A DNA stretch of 64,000 nt from Fictibacillus nanhaiensis (GCA_016401345.1 JAEACG010000001.1:248001-312000); one strand, 5' to 3'; numbered from the stretch's first letter, positions 6,836-16,518 are shown. The notes: generated by a model not told the origin, from the letters alone. Numbers and translations: made by a program.

Positions 6836-7546
6836 TTAAAAACCTTTGAATCCTCCAAACACACGGTTTGTTAGAAATGACGTTAATTGTGTCAGCCAAT
6901 CAAAGTATAGAAGGATTCCCATAACAACCATAAGAGTCCCTCCTACCAACATAAACTGACGGTTGAACTTTTTTATTACCTTTAGTTTATCCAAAAAGAA
7001 GCTTAAAACAAAGAAAGGAACAGCAAATCCTAAAACATAAGCGACCATATACGTCATAGATGCTGCCGGATTTGACACCCCAAGCGCAATAACGCCTGCT
7101 AGAATGGGACCCATACAAGGTGTCCATCCTGCTGCAAAACCAATACCGATCAACACGGAACCTAGATAACCAGTAGGACGAGATTGAAACCTTACCTTCT
7201 TATCCTTCATCAAAAATGTAGGAGTTATGAATCCCATCACTACAAGACCAAAAAAGATGATTACAATAGCTCCAATTTGCCTTAACAGTGTTTGATATTC
7301 TACGAATAGATCACCGATTATCGTAGTCGATAGACCAAGGAAAATAAATATGATCGAAAATCCTATTAAGAAAAATGTAGTATGTAGAAGCGCCGTTTTT
7401 CTTAGCATGGCGTTTTCTTCTTTAAGTTCCTGAACAGAGATCCCAGTTATGTAAGATAGAAAAGCAGGATACAATGGTAAACAGCAAGGTGAAATAAAGG
7501 AGAGCAAGCCAGCTCCAAAAGCAAGCAGAATATTAAGATCGGTCAT
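6836..7546 (-). CDS. ccdA: Cytochrome c biogenesis protein CcdA
   Basis: Polytopic thiol-disulfide electron transporter that passes reducing power from cytoplasmic thioredoxin across the membrane to extracytoplasmic thioredoxin-like proteins, for cytochrome c and spore maturation. It has 236 residues, the usual length. The paired redox cysteines lie in SPCCLPLYPAF (about 19-29) and GWTPCMGP (about 137-144), each within a membrane helix, and about six helices are seen. The gene heads a unit with the mrpB-like gene (27 bases downstream) and ccdC. An AAAGGGG SD precedes the ATG with somewhat long spacing. Confidence 0.96.
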   Translation of the reverse strand: MTDLNILLAFGAGLLSFISPCCLPLYPAFLSYITGISVQELKEENAMLRKTALLHTTFFLIGFSIIFIFLGLSTTIIGDLFVEYQTLLRQIGAIVIIFFGLVVMGFITPTFLMKDKKVRFQSRPTGYLGSVLIGIGFAAGWTPCMGPILAGVIALGVSNPAASMTYMVAYVLGFAVPFFVLSFFLDKLKVIKKFNRQFMLVGGTLMVVMGILLYFDWLTQLTSFLTNRVFGGFKGF

Positions 7547-7621
7547 TTTTTAGTAAGCCCCTTTTTTACAGTTCTCTCTCTATATTAAAGGGAATACCCA
7601 TTTTGTTCAAACATAAAGAAA

Positions 7622-7643
7622 GACAGCTTAGAAAAAAGCTGTC
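7622..7643 (-). terminator. Hairpin after the VanY-type carboxypeptidase gene
   Basis: GACAGCTT (7622-7629) pairs with AAGCTGTC (7636-7643) just past the stop. The T-tract on the minus strand is weak. Confidence 0.6.
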
Positions 7644-7651
7644 AGAGATGT

Positions 7652-8497
7652 TTATGGTTTTTGTAAATACTCTTCGAGCGTGATGCCCTGCTCGTGAATT
7701 GCTTTGGCATGATCTACCCCAACATATCGGAGATGCCAAGGTTCATATTGATATCCAGTAATATCTTCTTTCCCTTTCAGATATCTGATGATGAATCCAT
7801 ACTTATGAGCATTATCTGCTAGCCATTTTCCTTCTTTTGTCTCGCCAAAGGCTTCTACAAGTTCAAAGTTCACTTCTTGTGATGTAACATCCATTGATAA
7901 TCCAGTCTGATGTTCACTCTGACCTGGCTTGGAGCTCGTTTTGTTCGCTACTTCTTCCCCTTTTTGCTCAGCATTAAAGGCGAAGATAGACACTTGCGTA
8001 TCATAAGAGCGATACCCGGATTGTGCTAGCAACTCGAGACCGTCCTCTTCAGCTGCCTTAAACAATACTTCTAAAGAAAGAGCAGCCTCTTTTCTTAATT
8101 TTTTCTTAGGTAGATCCTCTTTAAAAGGAAACGGAACATTTGGTGTAACTAAATCTTTCGGTTCATAATTATCGGGTAGGTTTCTTTCCTTGTTCGCAAC
8201 GATTAAAAGATCGTCTAGATTCTGTACCACCGCTTTCCCGTCACCAGATACCGTTACCGTTTCTTCTAACCACGGCAGATCAACTTCTGCTGATGGTTGT
8301 TCATCGTTATTTTCTGTTTTGTTTTCATCATTTGGTTTTGGCTTTGTTTGTTCATTTGAAATCTGTTTTTCGTTCTTTTCAGAATTTTCTTCATTAAAGG
8401 CAGCGTCCCATTTCTTTTCTGCCCAGTCAACTGGCTTACATGCCGAAAGGACAACCATGCTGCCGATCAACATTGATGGTAGAACATATTTCTTCAA
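7652..8497 (-). CDS. yodJ: VanY-family D-alanyl-D-alanine carboxypeptidase lipoprotein
   Basis: Peptidoglycan-trimming peptidase (M15B) of 281 residues. A lipobox VLSAC near residue 20 predicts surface anchoring. A low-complexity acidic/Asn-rich linker (about 35-75) follows. The catalytic domain has the zinc motif SEHQTGLSMDV (His, about six residues, Asp, near 195) and EPWHLRYVG near 255, with the second His and the catalytic Glu. It would remove terminal D-Ala from pentapeptide stems. The start is TTG at 8497 after AAGGATGAG; no in-frame ATG is nearby. It is a single-gene unit with its own promoter. The name YodJ is by family resemblance. Confidence 0.88.
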   Translation of the reverse strand: MKKYVLPSMLIGSMVVLSACKPVDWAEKKWDAAFNEENSEKNEKQISNEQTKPKPNDENKTENNDEQPSAEVDLPWLEETVTVSGDGKAVVQNLDDLLIVANKERNLPDNYEPKDLVTPNVPFPFKEDLPKKKLRKEAALSLEVLFKAAEEDGLELLAQSGYRSYDTQVSIFAFNAEQKGEEVANKTSSKPGQSEHQTGLSMDVTSQEVNFELVEAFGETKEGKWLADNAHKYGFIIRYLKGKEDITGYQYEPWHLRYVGVDHAKAIHEQGITLEEYLQKP

Positions 8498-8545
8498 AGC
8501 ATTCTCATCCTTTTATTCAGTTTGTCTGTACGTGTATGCTATCTT

Positions 8546-8573
8546 ATAATAGGATAATTTGCAAATAAGTCAA
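8546..8573 (-). promoter_or_regulatory. Sigma-A promoter of the VanY-type carboxypeptidase
   Basis: On the minus strand TTGACT (8568-8573), a 16-base spacer and TATTAT (8546-8551), about 40 bases before the TTG start. Confidence 0.6.
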
Positions 8574-8750
8574 TCACTTAAAACAGAAGTTCATATTTTC
8601 GAAAAATTAAAGTGAAAAATAGGGACATTTTAAATGGTAGATAGTAACAAATGCTTTATTTCGCAAAAATTATGGAGAGAGCAGTTGATTCTGGCTCCAG
8701 GCTGAGATTACACCGCTATCCTCTTTAATACGCTGCTTTGTTAGAAATAA
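8574..8750. other. Intergenic stretch with no recognised feature
   Basis: An AT-rich gap between the carboxypeptidase promoter and the ABC exporter terminator. No RNA, repeat or credible gene was seen. An 18-codon ORF near 8671 has no ribosome binding site. Confidence 0.5.
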
Positions 8751-8786
8751 CATAAAAATAGACAGCTCTTTTTTAAGAGAACTGTC
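8751..8786 (-). terminator. Terminator of the ABC exporter operon
   Basis: An imperfect stem GACAGcTCTT/AAGAgaaCTGTC (8761-8786), followed on the minus strand by TATTTTTA. Confidence 0.7.
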
Positions 8787-8812
8787 ATTTCATACATAAA
8801 TCATTAAGTTCG

Positions 8813-10615
8813 TTAACCTACATCGTTCATAGAATCTTTTCCATGTTGCAATAGGAACATCTTATGATACAAACCTCGCTGTCTTAATAGTTCTTGGTGA
8901 GTCCCTCTTTCAACAATTTCCCCTTTATGCAACACAAGAATGAGTTCAGCGTCTTGTATCGTGGATAGTCTGTGTGCAATAGCAATTGTCGTTCTGCCGC
9001 TGCGCATTTTATGAAGAGCTTCTTGTATCTCTTCTTCGGTCTCTGTATCGATGTTTGCTGTCGCTTCGTCGAGTATCAAGATCTTAGGTGAGAAAGCCAT
9101 CGTTCGCGCAAAAGAGATCAGTTGTCTTTGTCCACTTGAAAAGGTTGCCCCTCTTTCTCCTAACTCTGTTTGATAACCCTCAGGAAGTTTTTCGATAAAC
9201 GATGAAGCCTGAACAAATCTTGCTGCATTCATTACATCTTCGTCCGTAATGGTTTTGTCGTATAACCTTACGTTTTGCATAATATCACCAACAAATAAAA
9301 AGGGATCTTGCAAAACGAGTCCGATCTTGTTTCTTAACTCATTGTTTTCGTAGTTTGATAAAGGAATGTCATCGATCAAAATCTGACCTTTATTCACTTC
9401 ATAAAAGCGCATGAGCAAATTGATGATCGAGCTCTTACCACTTCCGGTATGACCGACAAGAGCCACAGTTTGACCGGGCTCTGCAGTGAAAGAGATCCCT
9501 TTAAGAACTTCCTGCTCTCCATCATAAGAAAATGAAACATCTTTAAATTCAATCTTACCTCTTGAAATCGCCTGAACCGTATTCCCTTTCTTCACCGGTG
9601 CAAACTCTTCTTCATCCATGACTGTAAATACGCGTCCTGCTGATACGATAGCTTGCTGAAAAATAGAAAGGCGCATCATCATCATATTAACCGGTTCAAA
9701 AAAGCGATCCAGATAATTGATAAAAGCATAAATCACACCGATCTCAACAGGAGAATTAAATGATTTGATGCCAAAAAAGGAAAGAATCATCAACAATGCA
9801 AGCATATAAACAAGATCAACGGCAGGTCTCAGCAACAAACCGTTGTATTTTATATTTCTGAACTGTGCATCATTATGTTCTTGATTGATTTTTGCAAACT
9901 CTTTTCGAAGCCTTTTTTGCTGGTTGAACGCTTGTACGATGGACATCCCTTGAAGAGATTCATTTAATTTTGCATTCAACTGGCTAAGTTTTTCTCTCAT
10001 GTCATAAAACGACCTAGAACTATATTTACGATACAGCCACATGATTAAAACAATGAACGGCAAGATACACAAACAGAATAGTGCAAGTTTGACATTCAAA
10101 TAGAACATGAATCCAAAGATACCAAATAAGAATACGATATTTTGAACAAACGTCGAGAGTACACTTACATAAAGATCTTTAACTGCTTCTGTGTCGTTCG
10201 TAATCCGTGAAACTAAGCTTCCTACTGGTGTGCGATCAAAGAATTTTAATCCTAATGAATGGACCTTTGTATACACTTGGATCCGCAGAGTTTGAATAAT
10301 GTCAAGTGCTACAGATTGGAACAAAACAAATTGAACATAGTTTACAACCGCTGATATTACGATTAATCCAATGTATCCTGTAGCGAGTATCACCAAAGCT
10401 CTTTGTTCAAAATTTCGAGGTGTGACAAAATCGTCGATGAACGTTTTAACGAGAATTGGACCCGTTAATTCAGCTGCTGTTGCGACTAATAACAAAAAGA
10501 AGGCGAATGCCAAACGTTTTTTGTGTGGTTTTGTATAAGACATGAGTCTTTTAAAAACAGTCCACTGCTTCATTTGCTGCAATTCATCGAGTGTAGGTTC
10601 TTGTTCGGCACTCAT
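8813..10615 (-). CDS. Heterodimeric ABC exporter subunit, YheH/BmrD type
   Basis: Fused membrane-ATPase half transporter of 600 residues. Six helices lie in residues 30-320, then the nucleotide-binding domain with Walker A GHTGSGKSS (about 390), Walker B ILILDEATANID with the catalytic Glu intact, and H-loop IAIAHRLST. The signature is FSSGQRQ instead of LSGGQ. The start overlaps the end of the partner gene by 4 bases (ATGA type), so the two are co-translated. The partner has the complementary pattern: intact signature but degenerate Walker B. One consensus and one degenerate ATP site is typical of BmrCD/TM287-288 exporters, which move drugs or lipids. The substrate is unknown. Confidence 0.9.
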   Translation of the reverse strand: MSAEQEPTLDELQQMKQWTVFKRLMSYTKPHKKRLAFAFFLLLVATAAELTGPILVKTFIDDFVTPRNFEQRALVILATGYIGLIVISAVVNYVQFVLFQSVALDIIQTLRIQVYTKVHSLGLKFFDRTPVGSLVSRITNDTEAVKDLYVSVLSTFVQNIVFLFGIFGFMFYLNVKLALFCLCILPFIVLIMWLYRKYSSRSFYDMREKLSQLNAKLNESLQGMSIVQAFNQQKRLRKEFAKINQEHNDAQFRNIKYNGLLLRPAVDLVYMLALLMILSFFGIKSFNSPVEIGVIYAFINYLDRFFEPVNMMMMRLSIFQQAIVSAGRVFTVMDEEEFAPVKKGNTVQAISRGKIEFKDVSFSYDGEQEVLKGISFTAEPGQTVALVGHTGSGKSSIINLLMRFYEVNKGQILIDDIPLSNYENNELRNKIGLVLQDPFLFVGDIMQNVRLYDKTITDEDVMNAARFVQASSFIEKLPEGYQTELGERGATFSSGQRQLISFARTMAFSPKILILDEATANIDTETEEEIQEALHKMRSGRTTIAIAHRLSTIQDAELILVLHKGEIVERGTHQELLRQRGLYHKMFLLQHGKDSMNDVG

Positions 10616-12363
10616 TTGTTCACACCTCCCTGTGAAATCAGCATTTCCAAAGCTTGTTTTTCATATGTTTCTTTGTACCATCCATCTTCGTTCAACAAGC
10701 TGTGATGAGTACCTCGTTGTAGGATTGTTCCATTTTCCAAAACGATGATTAGATCGCAATGCGCGATAGATGATAGTCGATGAGCAGTTATAATCGTCGT
10801 TTGATTTTGCCGTTTGTTCTTTAATTGCTGAAGGATGGATTCCTCTGTTTTAGCATCAACTGCAGAAAGGGAGTCGTCTAGAATTAACATTTCTGGATTT
10901 TTTATCAATGCCCTTGCAATTGAGATCCTTTGCTTTTGTCCTCCTGAAAGTGTGACTCCCCTCTCACCTACTACTGTTTCATATCCATATTTAAACTGAG
11001 AAATGTCTTTATGAATCGAGGCAAGCTCTGCCGCTTCTTTTATTTCTGAAAAAGGTGAATCGACTTTTGAAAAAGCAATATTTTCTGCAATGGTAGCTGA
11101 AAATAAAAAATGGTCCTGTGGTACATAACCGATCGAACTTCGTAACGCATCCAATTTGTACTCACAAATATCGTGATTATCTAAAATAATGTCGTTTGAT
11201 CTTAATTGAAATTCTCGCAGCAATAACTTGCATAGTGTTGTTTTACCGCTACCTGTCTTTCCGACGACCCCAAGAGTCTGACCTCGTTTTAAAGTAAAGT
11301 GGATATCACTTAAAACAGAAGCACCTGTAGTGTATGAAAATTGCTTTAATTGAAATGAAATATCACCTTTGGGACTGTTTTCGATTGAACCATTGTCTTC
11401 AATCTCTTCTTTTACAGCAAGAAGTGATTCTACACGATCATAAGAAGCTCTTCCTCGCTCTACAATATTAAACAACCAGCCAAATGCAAGCATCGGCCAT
11501 ATTAACAATCCGAGATAACTAGTAAATGAAACAAGTTCTCCTATTGTTAGTTCATTACGCGTTACGAGAATCGATCCATAACCGACCGCTAGAAAAAAGG
11601 AGAATCCAATGATCAGAGATATAGTAGGGTCGAACAAAGAATCAATACGAGCAACATCCATATTTTTCCTAACTGCATCTTTCGAGAGATCCGAAAAGCT
11701 GTCAATATCATCTTTTTCTTGACCAAAAGCTTTAATTACCCTCGTACCAGAAATACTTTCTTGCACTTTATCGTTCAAAGTTGAGAATGCTTCTTGTGCA
11801 CTATGAAACCTTTTGTGCAGCATCGTACCATATTTGTTTGTTGCCCACGCCATAATTGGTAAGGGCAGAAGACTGACAAGTGTTAATTTCCAACTGATCG
11901 TTGTTGCCATTGCAATTAATGTAAAACCACCCATCATCAATGAATCTACTAGCGTTAAAACGCCATCCCCAGCAGTCTGTTGAATAGCCTGAAGATCGTT
12001 CGTAGAATGAGCCATCAAGTCTCCTACACGTCTCTTTTGATAGAATTCTTGTGATTTTTTTGTAAAATGCTCGTACAGCCTATTTCTTAGTAACATCGCC
12101 AATTTAACAGCTGAACCGAAGATTAATATTCTCCAGATATACCGAAGAACATAGATACCTATCGCAATGCTGATTAAAACTGCAGCATATTTCCATAAGA
12201 TCTCTTCGGTTATCGTACCTTCTTCAATATGATCGACAATGAGCCCGACCACTTTTGGAGGGACCAATAATCCAAGTGACACGAAGGCAAGCATTATGAT
12301 TCCGCCTATATACCGCCACTTTTCTTGTTTAAAATACCACATTAACTGCAGAAAAACCTTCAA
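10612..12363 (-). CDS. Heterodimeric ABC exporter subunit, YheI/BmrC type
   Basis: Partner half transporter of 583 residues. An N-terminal six-helix domain is followed by an ATPase domain with Walker A GKTGSGKTT (about 370), signature LSGGQKQRIS, Walker B MLILDDSLSAVD and H-loop ITAHRLSS. The Asp in place of the catalytic Glu after Walker B marks this as the subunit that builds the degenerate ATP site. The start is TTG at 12363 with AAGGGGGA upstream; no nearby in-frame ATG fits. In B. subtilis bmrCD is induced by antibiotics through a leader gene; no such leader was identified here. The pair lies between selU and the VanY-type gene, where B. subtilis has none of these genes. Confidence 0.9.
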   Translation of the reverse strand: MKVFLQLMWYFKQEKWRYIGGIIMLAFVSLGLLVPPKVVGLIVDHIEEGTITEEILWKYAAVLISIAIGIYVLRYIWRILIFGSAVKLAMLLRNRLYEHFTKKSQEFYQKRRVGDLMAHSTNDLQAIQQTAGDGVLTLVDSLMMGGFTLIAMATTISWKLTLVSLLPLPIMAWATNKYGTMLHKRFHSAQEAFSTLNDKVQESISGTRVIKAFGQEKDDIDSFSDLSKDAVRKNMDVARIDSLFDPTISLIIGFSFFLAVGYGSILVTRNELTIGELVSFTSYLGLLIWPMLAFGWLFNIVERGRASYDRVESLLAVKEEIEDNGSIENSPKGDISFQLKQFSYTTGASVLSDIHFTLKRGQTLGVVGKTGSGKTTLCKLLLREFQLRSNDIILDNHDICEYKLDALRSSIGYVPQDHFLFSATIAENIAFSKVDSPFSEIKEAAELASIHKDISQFKYGYETVVGERGVTLSGGQKQRISIARALIKNPEMLILDDSLSAVDAKTEESILQQLKNKRQNQTTIITAHRLSSIAHCDLIIVLENGTILQRGTHHSLLNEDGWYKETYEKQALEMLISQGGVNK

Positions 12364-12449
12364 CGCCCGTTCCCCCTTGTTTCTATATCAAAACAATTCT
12401 AGTTTACCAATATATGAAAATTCCGAAAAGGAAAAAGTTTCACAAAAAT

Positions 12450-12475
12450 AGACCCCATTAAAAGGGTCTTTTTGA
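12450..12475 (-). terminator. Terminator of selU
   Basis: GACCC (12451-12455) pairs with GGGTC (12464-12468), flanked by an A-run on the left that gives a U-tract on the minus strand. Confidence 0.6.
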
Positions 12476-12501
12476 AATCATCTGTAACTGATTTAGATTT
12501 T

Positions 12502-13548
12502 TTAGCGCAAATACTGATCTAATACGTTCTTTACTTTTGTATAGACGCCTTGATAGGAATCACTATTCAGTTTGATGCACTCACTTTCATATTGCTGTTG
12601 TGCGTAATCATATTTAGGATCATAATAATTCTCAAGAAGCAGTGATACTACATTTTCATAATTTAACGTTTTCAGGTTTTCTTGAATGTCTAACATGATT
12701 GCTGTGGGAATTCTTTTTGACAGCTTATTGACCGCTTCAATAATCTCATCTTTATGCAGAAGCGGCTCGTACACATTACAAATATATTTAACCCTTAAAT
12801 GAAAAGGTAGCTCCACATGAATTCGAACACCGCTGTATTTACCTTCTAACAGAAAATTGGGAACGACTACTCTCCCAATACGTTTACTCTCTGATTCAAT
12901 AATAATCGCTGTAGATTTCTCCGACTTCTGAAGTTGTTCATAAAGTCTTGATTCAAACTTCTTCTGCGAAGAGGGGTGTTCTCCGATCTTTCCGAAAATC
13001 GAGCCTTTATGTCCTGCCATTTCTTCAAGGTTCAGTACTGGATATCCTTCTTCTTGCAGTTGTTTCAGTAGTTTCGTTTTCATCGTACCAGTATGACCTT
13101 CAAGTACGATGATCTTTCTTGGTTCAGCCTCCATCTCTCTAAAAAAAGCATCAATCTTCTTTCTATACGACCGTATGCCTCCATCGAGCTGTAGGGTCTT
13201 TATCCCCATCATGTTCATCGTTTGAGCGATACTCCTTGAACGAAATCCACCTCTTGCGCAATAGATAACAACCTGTTTTTCAGGATTTTCTTTACTTTGG
13301 GAATTTATCTGATTATATAAAGACGGAAGTTTGGGTGCAACAACTTGCAGTCCACGCTCCATCGCAGCTTCTTTACTTTCCTGTTTGTACAACGTACCTA
13401 TTTCTGCTCTTTCCTCATTTGAAAATATACTCACATTAAACGCACCAGGAATATGGTACTCTTCAAATTCTTTCGGAGATCTTACATCAAAAAGCAAATA
13501 ATGATTTGCATCTATCTCATCTATGGAAATCGTCTCAACGTTGTTCAT
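12502..13548 (-). CDS. selU: tRNA 2-selenouridine synthase SelU (MnmH)
   Basis: Replaces sulfur with selenium at the wobble 2-thiouridine of some tRNAs, using selenophosphate from SelD. An N-terminal rhodanese domain carries YCARGGFRSRS (about 95-105) with the catalytic Cys. A C-terminal P-loop domain has EGHTGTMKTKL (about 150). Length is 348 residues from the chosen ATG at 13548, which has AAAGG 9 bases upstream; ATGs at 13557 and 13554 overlap or crowd that SD. Enzymes of this family occur in selenium users, so the gene fits with selB and tRNA-Sec about 8 kb away. It stands as a single-gene unit with terminators on both sides, between yneF and the ABC exporter. Confidence 0.94.
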   Translation of the reverse strand: MNNVETISIDEIDANHYLLFDVRSPKEFEEYHIPGAFNVSIFSNEERAEIGTLYKQESKEAAMERGLQVVAPKLPSLYNQINSQSKENPEKQVVIYCARGGFRSRSIAQTMNMMGIKTLQLDGGIRSYRKKIDAFFREMEAEPRKIIVLEGHTGTMKTKLLKQLQEEGYPVLNLEEMAGHKGSIFGKIGEHPSSQKKFESRLYEQLQKSEKSTAIIIESESKRIGRVVVPNFLLEGKYSGVRIHVELPFHLRVKYICNVYEPLLHKDEIIEAVNKLSKRIPTAIMLDIQENLKTLNYENVVSLLLENYYDPKYDYAQQQYESECIKLNSDSYQGVYTKVKNVLDQYLR

Positions 13549-13598
13549 TGCCATCATCCTTTATTGATACATAACGCTATTTGTAAAGAGAACGAAAA

Positions 13599-13628
13599 CA
13601 AGCACCCGATTATTCATCAGGGTGCTTG
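13599..13628 (-). terminator. Terminator of yneF
   Basis: CAAGCACCC (13599-13607) pairs with GGGTGCTTG (13620-13628); TTTTCG follows on the minus strand. Confidence 0.75.
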
Positions 13629-13636
13629 TCCAACTC

Positions 13637-13855
13637 TTACTTCATCTGCTTGTTCATAGCCTGCATCATTTGATTAATTTTCTTCTGTGAAGGCTTTTGC
13701 CCCATCTGCATCATCATCACACGCAACATATTTTCATTAATCGGTGGATTTTTTTGTAAATAACTCATCATATACTTGCGGGCAATAAAAAATCCGATCG
13801 CAACACCTGCAATCAGTGAGAGTGCACACACAAGGATTATCATACCAGTACCCAT
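13637..13855 (-). CDS. yneF: YneF-family small membrane protein (UPF0154)
   Basis: Protein of 72 residues with one N-terminal membrane helix (about 3-24) followed by a conserved basic tail ([37 protein letters not shown]). It matches YneF of Bacillus, function unknown. The ATG at 13855 is chosen because the strong SD AAGGAGG lies between it and the ATG at 13876, so the upstream ATG cannot be the start. Gene order sirA-yneF is as in B. subtilis; selU follows where ynzD/ccdA would lie. Confidence 0.92.
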   Translation of the reverse strand: MGTGMIILVCALSLIAGVAIGFFIARKYMMSYLQKNPPINENMLRVMMMQMGQKPSQKKINQMMQAMNKQMK

Positions 13856-13932
13856 TGTTAAAACTTCCTCCTTCATGTTGTCTAGAACTAGTTTACTACA
13901 AGTTTACCTACACATACAAGATTGAAAGAGAA

Positions 13933-14373
13933 TTAAGTGGCATAGACCATGTTCAATTTAAACGGTGAAAGCCATCCAAATTTTCTTTCACCATAGTCCA
14001 TCGCAAGAAAGTAAGGTTCATATTGGCGAAGCGCCTCAAATATAATCGTTTCTGCTTCAAAGTTTCCGATACTGTAAAGGTGGATATATTGATCAGTGAG
14101 TTCTATTCTCACGATGCTATCTTTGCAAGATAAAGAATATGTTTCTCCTTCTGAACGCCATTCCTGTGTACCACTTAAATGGTTCCAAAAGTGTTTTTCT
14201 AGTTGAGAAACAGATAATAGAGAGGTTATGTAACTGATCTGCTTTTGTAGGATAGTTTTAGATAAGCCATTTGAGCGCTGTTCTTCGAAAAACAACTGAA
14301 ACAGCTTATTTTCCTTGCCATAATAGGAATGAGCAACTTCTTTTGTGATTAAATAGATATAAAATTCTCTCAT
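13933..14373 (-). CDS. sirA: Sporulation inhibitor of replication SirA
   Basis: SirA binds domain I of DnaA and blocks new replication initiation when cells enter sporulation. The protein has 146 residues. Recognisable parts are FYIYLITKEVAHSYYGKE at the N-terminus, then FEAETIIFEALRQYEPYFLAMD and RKFGWLSPFK at the C-terminus, matching SirA/YneE. The ATG at 14373 follows AGGAG at 7 bases; a TTG at 14379 crowds the SD. It lies between yneF and tkt as in B. subtilis. Upstream sequences match the Spo0A box, in line with the known Spo0A control of sirA. Confidence 0.9.
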   Translation of the reverse strand: MREFYIYLITKEVAHSYYGKENKLFQLFFEEQRSNGLSKTILQKQISYITSLLSVSQLEKHFWNHLSGTQEWRSEGETYSLSCKDSIVRIELTDQYIHLYSIGNFEAETIIFEALRQYEPYFLAMDYGERKFGWLSPFKLNMVYAT

Positions 14374-14407
14374 GAACAAGCTCCTCTCCGATCATTTTCT
14401 AAAAGTA

Positions 14408-14470
14408 TATACAATATACGTAAAGAAGCTTGTCTAAAAAGGTGTGCAGATTCTAACTACTTTTGTCGAA
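14408..14470 (-). promoter_or_regulatory. sirA promoter region with two Spo0A-box-like sites
   Basis: TTTGTCGAA at 14462-14470 matches the Spo0A box TTTGTCRAA exactly. CTTGTCTAA at 14429-14437 is a weaker copy that overlaps the candidate -35 TAGACA (14431-14436, minus strand); a candidate -10 TGTATA lies at 14408-14413 after 17 bases. Confidence 0.55.
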
Positions 14471-14480
14471 TCAGTAAGAA

Positions 14481-14510
14481 AAGGAGGTTTCCTCTCGGAA
14501 ACCTCCTTAT
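14481..14510 (-). terminator. Terminator of tkt
   Basis: A perfect 12-bp stem (14481-14492 with 14497-14508) with a TCTC loop, directly after the tkt stop. Confidence 0.85.
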
Positions 14511-14523
14511 TCATGCGAATTTT

Positions 14524-16518
14524 TTATTTATTTAACATGTCTTTAACACGTTTTACGATGTTCTCTGGAGTAAATCCGAATTCTTTTTGAATGACTTCTC
14601 CAGGAGCAGATGCACCAAACGTATCGATTGTTAGCGTATCTCCTTCAAGGCCAACATATTTATGCCAACCGAGTGAAGCCCCCATTTCAATCGCTAAACG
14701 CTTCGTAATATTCTTTGGAAGTACAGATTCTTTATAGTCGTTATCTTGCTTATCAAAACTTTCCCAAGATGGCATAGAAACGACTGAAGCTGAAATTCCT
14801 TCTTTTTGAAGTAGTTCTTGTGCAGCAACTGCAACACTAACTTCAGATCCTGCAGAAAGAAGCAATACATCTGCATCAGCTTCAGCTGGCGAAACAACAT
14901 AAGCTCCTCGCTTAACACCTTCATAAGCATTCTCTTTTGTGTTCTTTAAGATCGGTAGGTCATGACGGCTTAATACCAATGCAGTCGGCTGGTTCTTGCT
15001 CTCAAGCGCTAACTTCCAAGCTGCGTTTGACTCATATCCATCAGCGGGACGAATCACGTTAAGATTTGGCATCGCACGAAGAGAAGCAAGTTGCTCAACT
15101 GGTTCATGAGTTGGACCATCTTCTCCTACCATTACACTGTCATGCGTTAATACATACGTTACAGGAAGCCCCATTAGAGCAGATAATCGAATAGCAGGTC
15201 TTACATAATCAGAGAACACAAAGAATGTTCCACCGAACACATTCAGTCCGCCATGCAGAGCCATTCCGTTCAGTGCTGCTCCCATAGCGAACTCACGAAC
15301 ACCAAACCAGATGTTACGTCCGCTGTAATCGTTGCGACTGAAATTATTTTCGCCTTCAATAAGTGTTTTATTTGATCCTGCTAAGTCAGCAGATCCACCA
15401 AATAATGATGGCACACTCTTAGCTAGAGCATTGATCGCCTTACCTGAAGATGAACGAGTAGCTATAGCCTTGTCATAGTCAGGAAGGTCCTTGTCCCAAT
15501 TCTCAGGAAGATTTCCTTTGATCGCTTCTTGAAGCTCGTTAGCTAATTCTGGATAAGCTTTTGCATAAGCATCGAATTGCTTGTTCCACTCTTCTTCTTT
15601 TGTTTGTCCTTCACTCTTCAGTTGTTCAAAGTGTGATTGTACTTCTTCAGGAACATGGAAATCTTGCTCAAACGTCCATTTGTACGCTTCTTTTGTTAGT
15701 AAGATCTCATCTTTACCTAGCGGTGCTCCATGAGAAGCAGATTTTCCTGATTTATTTGGTGAACCATGTCCGATTACAGTCTTCACTTCAATAAGAGTAG
15801 GCTTGTTAAGTTCTTCACGCGCTTCTGATAGTGCTTTTTCGATCTCATCAAGATCTGTTCCATCTTCCACATAAAGAACTTGCCAGCCATAAGCTTCAAA
15901 TCTTTGTTTTACACTTTCAGAGAATGAGTGATGAAGGTCACCATCCAAAGAAATATCATTTGAATCGTAAAGTACGATCATTCTACCAAGCGCAAGATGA
16001 CCTGCAAGTGAAGCTGCTTCAGCAGAAACACCCTCCATAAGGTCTCCATCACCACAGATAGAATAAGTAAAGTGATCGATCACTTCATGTCCATCACGGT
16101 TATATTTTGCAGCTAAGTGACGCTCAGCCATAGCCATACCTACAGCCATCGCAATCCCTTGACCAAGCGGGCCAGTTGTTGCTTCAACACCAACCGTATG
16201 ACCGAATTCTGGGTGACCTGGAGTCTTACTTCCCCATTGTCTGAAATTCTTCAGATCATCAATTGTTAAACCATATCCACTCAAATGTAGCAAGCTATAT
16301 AACAACATCGATCCATGTCCTGCTGATAGTACAAAACGGTCACGGTTGAACCATTCAGGATTTGCAGGATTATGGTTCATGAATTTAGACCATAAGCTAT
16401 ATGCCATAGGCGCAGCACCCATCGGCATACCTGGATGCCCTGAGTTCGCTTTTTCTATGCTGTCGATAGAAAGTGTTCTTATTGTATTAATTGCTAATTC
16501 ATCAATAGTTCGTGACAA
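14524..16518 (-). CDS. tkt: Transketolase
   Basis: Thiamine-diphosphate enzyme of the non-oxidative pentose phosphate pathway that moves two-carbon ketol units between sugar phosphates in the cytoplasm. About 664 residues, the family length. The TPP-binding motif GDGDLMEG (about 155-162) ends at the conserved Asn (YDSN). Other landmarks are [16 protein letters not shown] at the N-terminus, [16 protein letters not shown] (about 105) and [17 protein letters not shown] (about 470). TTG at 16518 is chosen over ATG at 16527 because AAGGG sits 9 bases before the TTG and touches the ATG. Synteny with sirA and the SOS operon is as in B. subtilis. Confidence 0.97.
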   Translation of the reverse strand: MSRTIDELAINTIRTLSIDSIEKANSGHPGMPMGAAPMAYSLWSKFMNHNPANPEWFNRDRFVLSAGHGSMLLYSLLHLSGYGLTIDDLKNFRQWGSKTPGHPEFGHTVGVEATTGPLGQGIAMAVGMAMAERHLAAKYNRDGHEVIDHFTYSICGDGDLMEGVSAEAASLAGHLALGRMIVLYDSNDISLDGDLHHSFSESVKQRFEAYGWQVLYVEDGTDLDEIEKALSEAREELNKPTLIEVKTVIGHGSPNKSGKSASHGAPLGKDEILLTKEAYKWTFEQDFHVPEEVQSHFEQLKSEGQTKEEEWNKQFDAYAKAYPELANELQEAIKGNLPENWDKDLPDYDKAIATRSSSGKAINALAKSVPSLFGGSADLAGSNKTLIEGENNFSRNDYSGRNIWFGVREFAMGAALNGMALHGGLNVFGGTFFVFSDYVRPAIRLSALMGLPVTYVLTHDSVMVGEDGPTHEPVEQLASLRAMPNLNVIRPADGYESNAAWKLALESKNQPTALVLSRHDLPILKNTKENAYEGVKRGAYVVSPAEADADVLLLSAGSEVSVAVAAQELLQKEGISASVVSMPSWESFDKQDNDYKESVLPKNITKRLAIEMGASLGWHKYVGLEGDTLTIDTFGASAPGEVIQKEFGFTPENIVKRVKDMLNK

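Noticed and set aside
8690-8725. Possible TPP riboswitch because of a CTGAGA-containing segment
   Set aside because: The rest of the conserved THI element is absent and no thiamine gene follows.
8671-8727. Short 18-codon ORF between the ABC exporter and carboxypeptidase genes
   Set aside because: No ribosome binding site, no recognisable product, and it lies downstream rather than upstream of the exporter, so it is not a BmrB-type leader.
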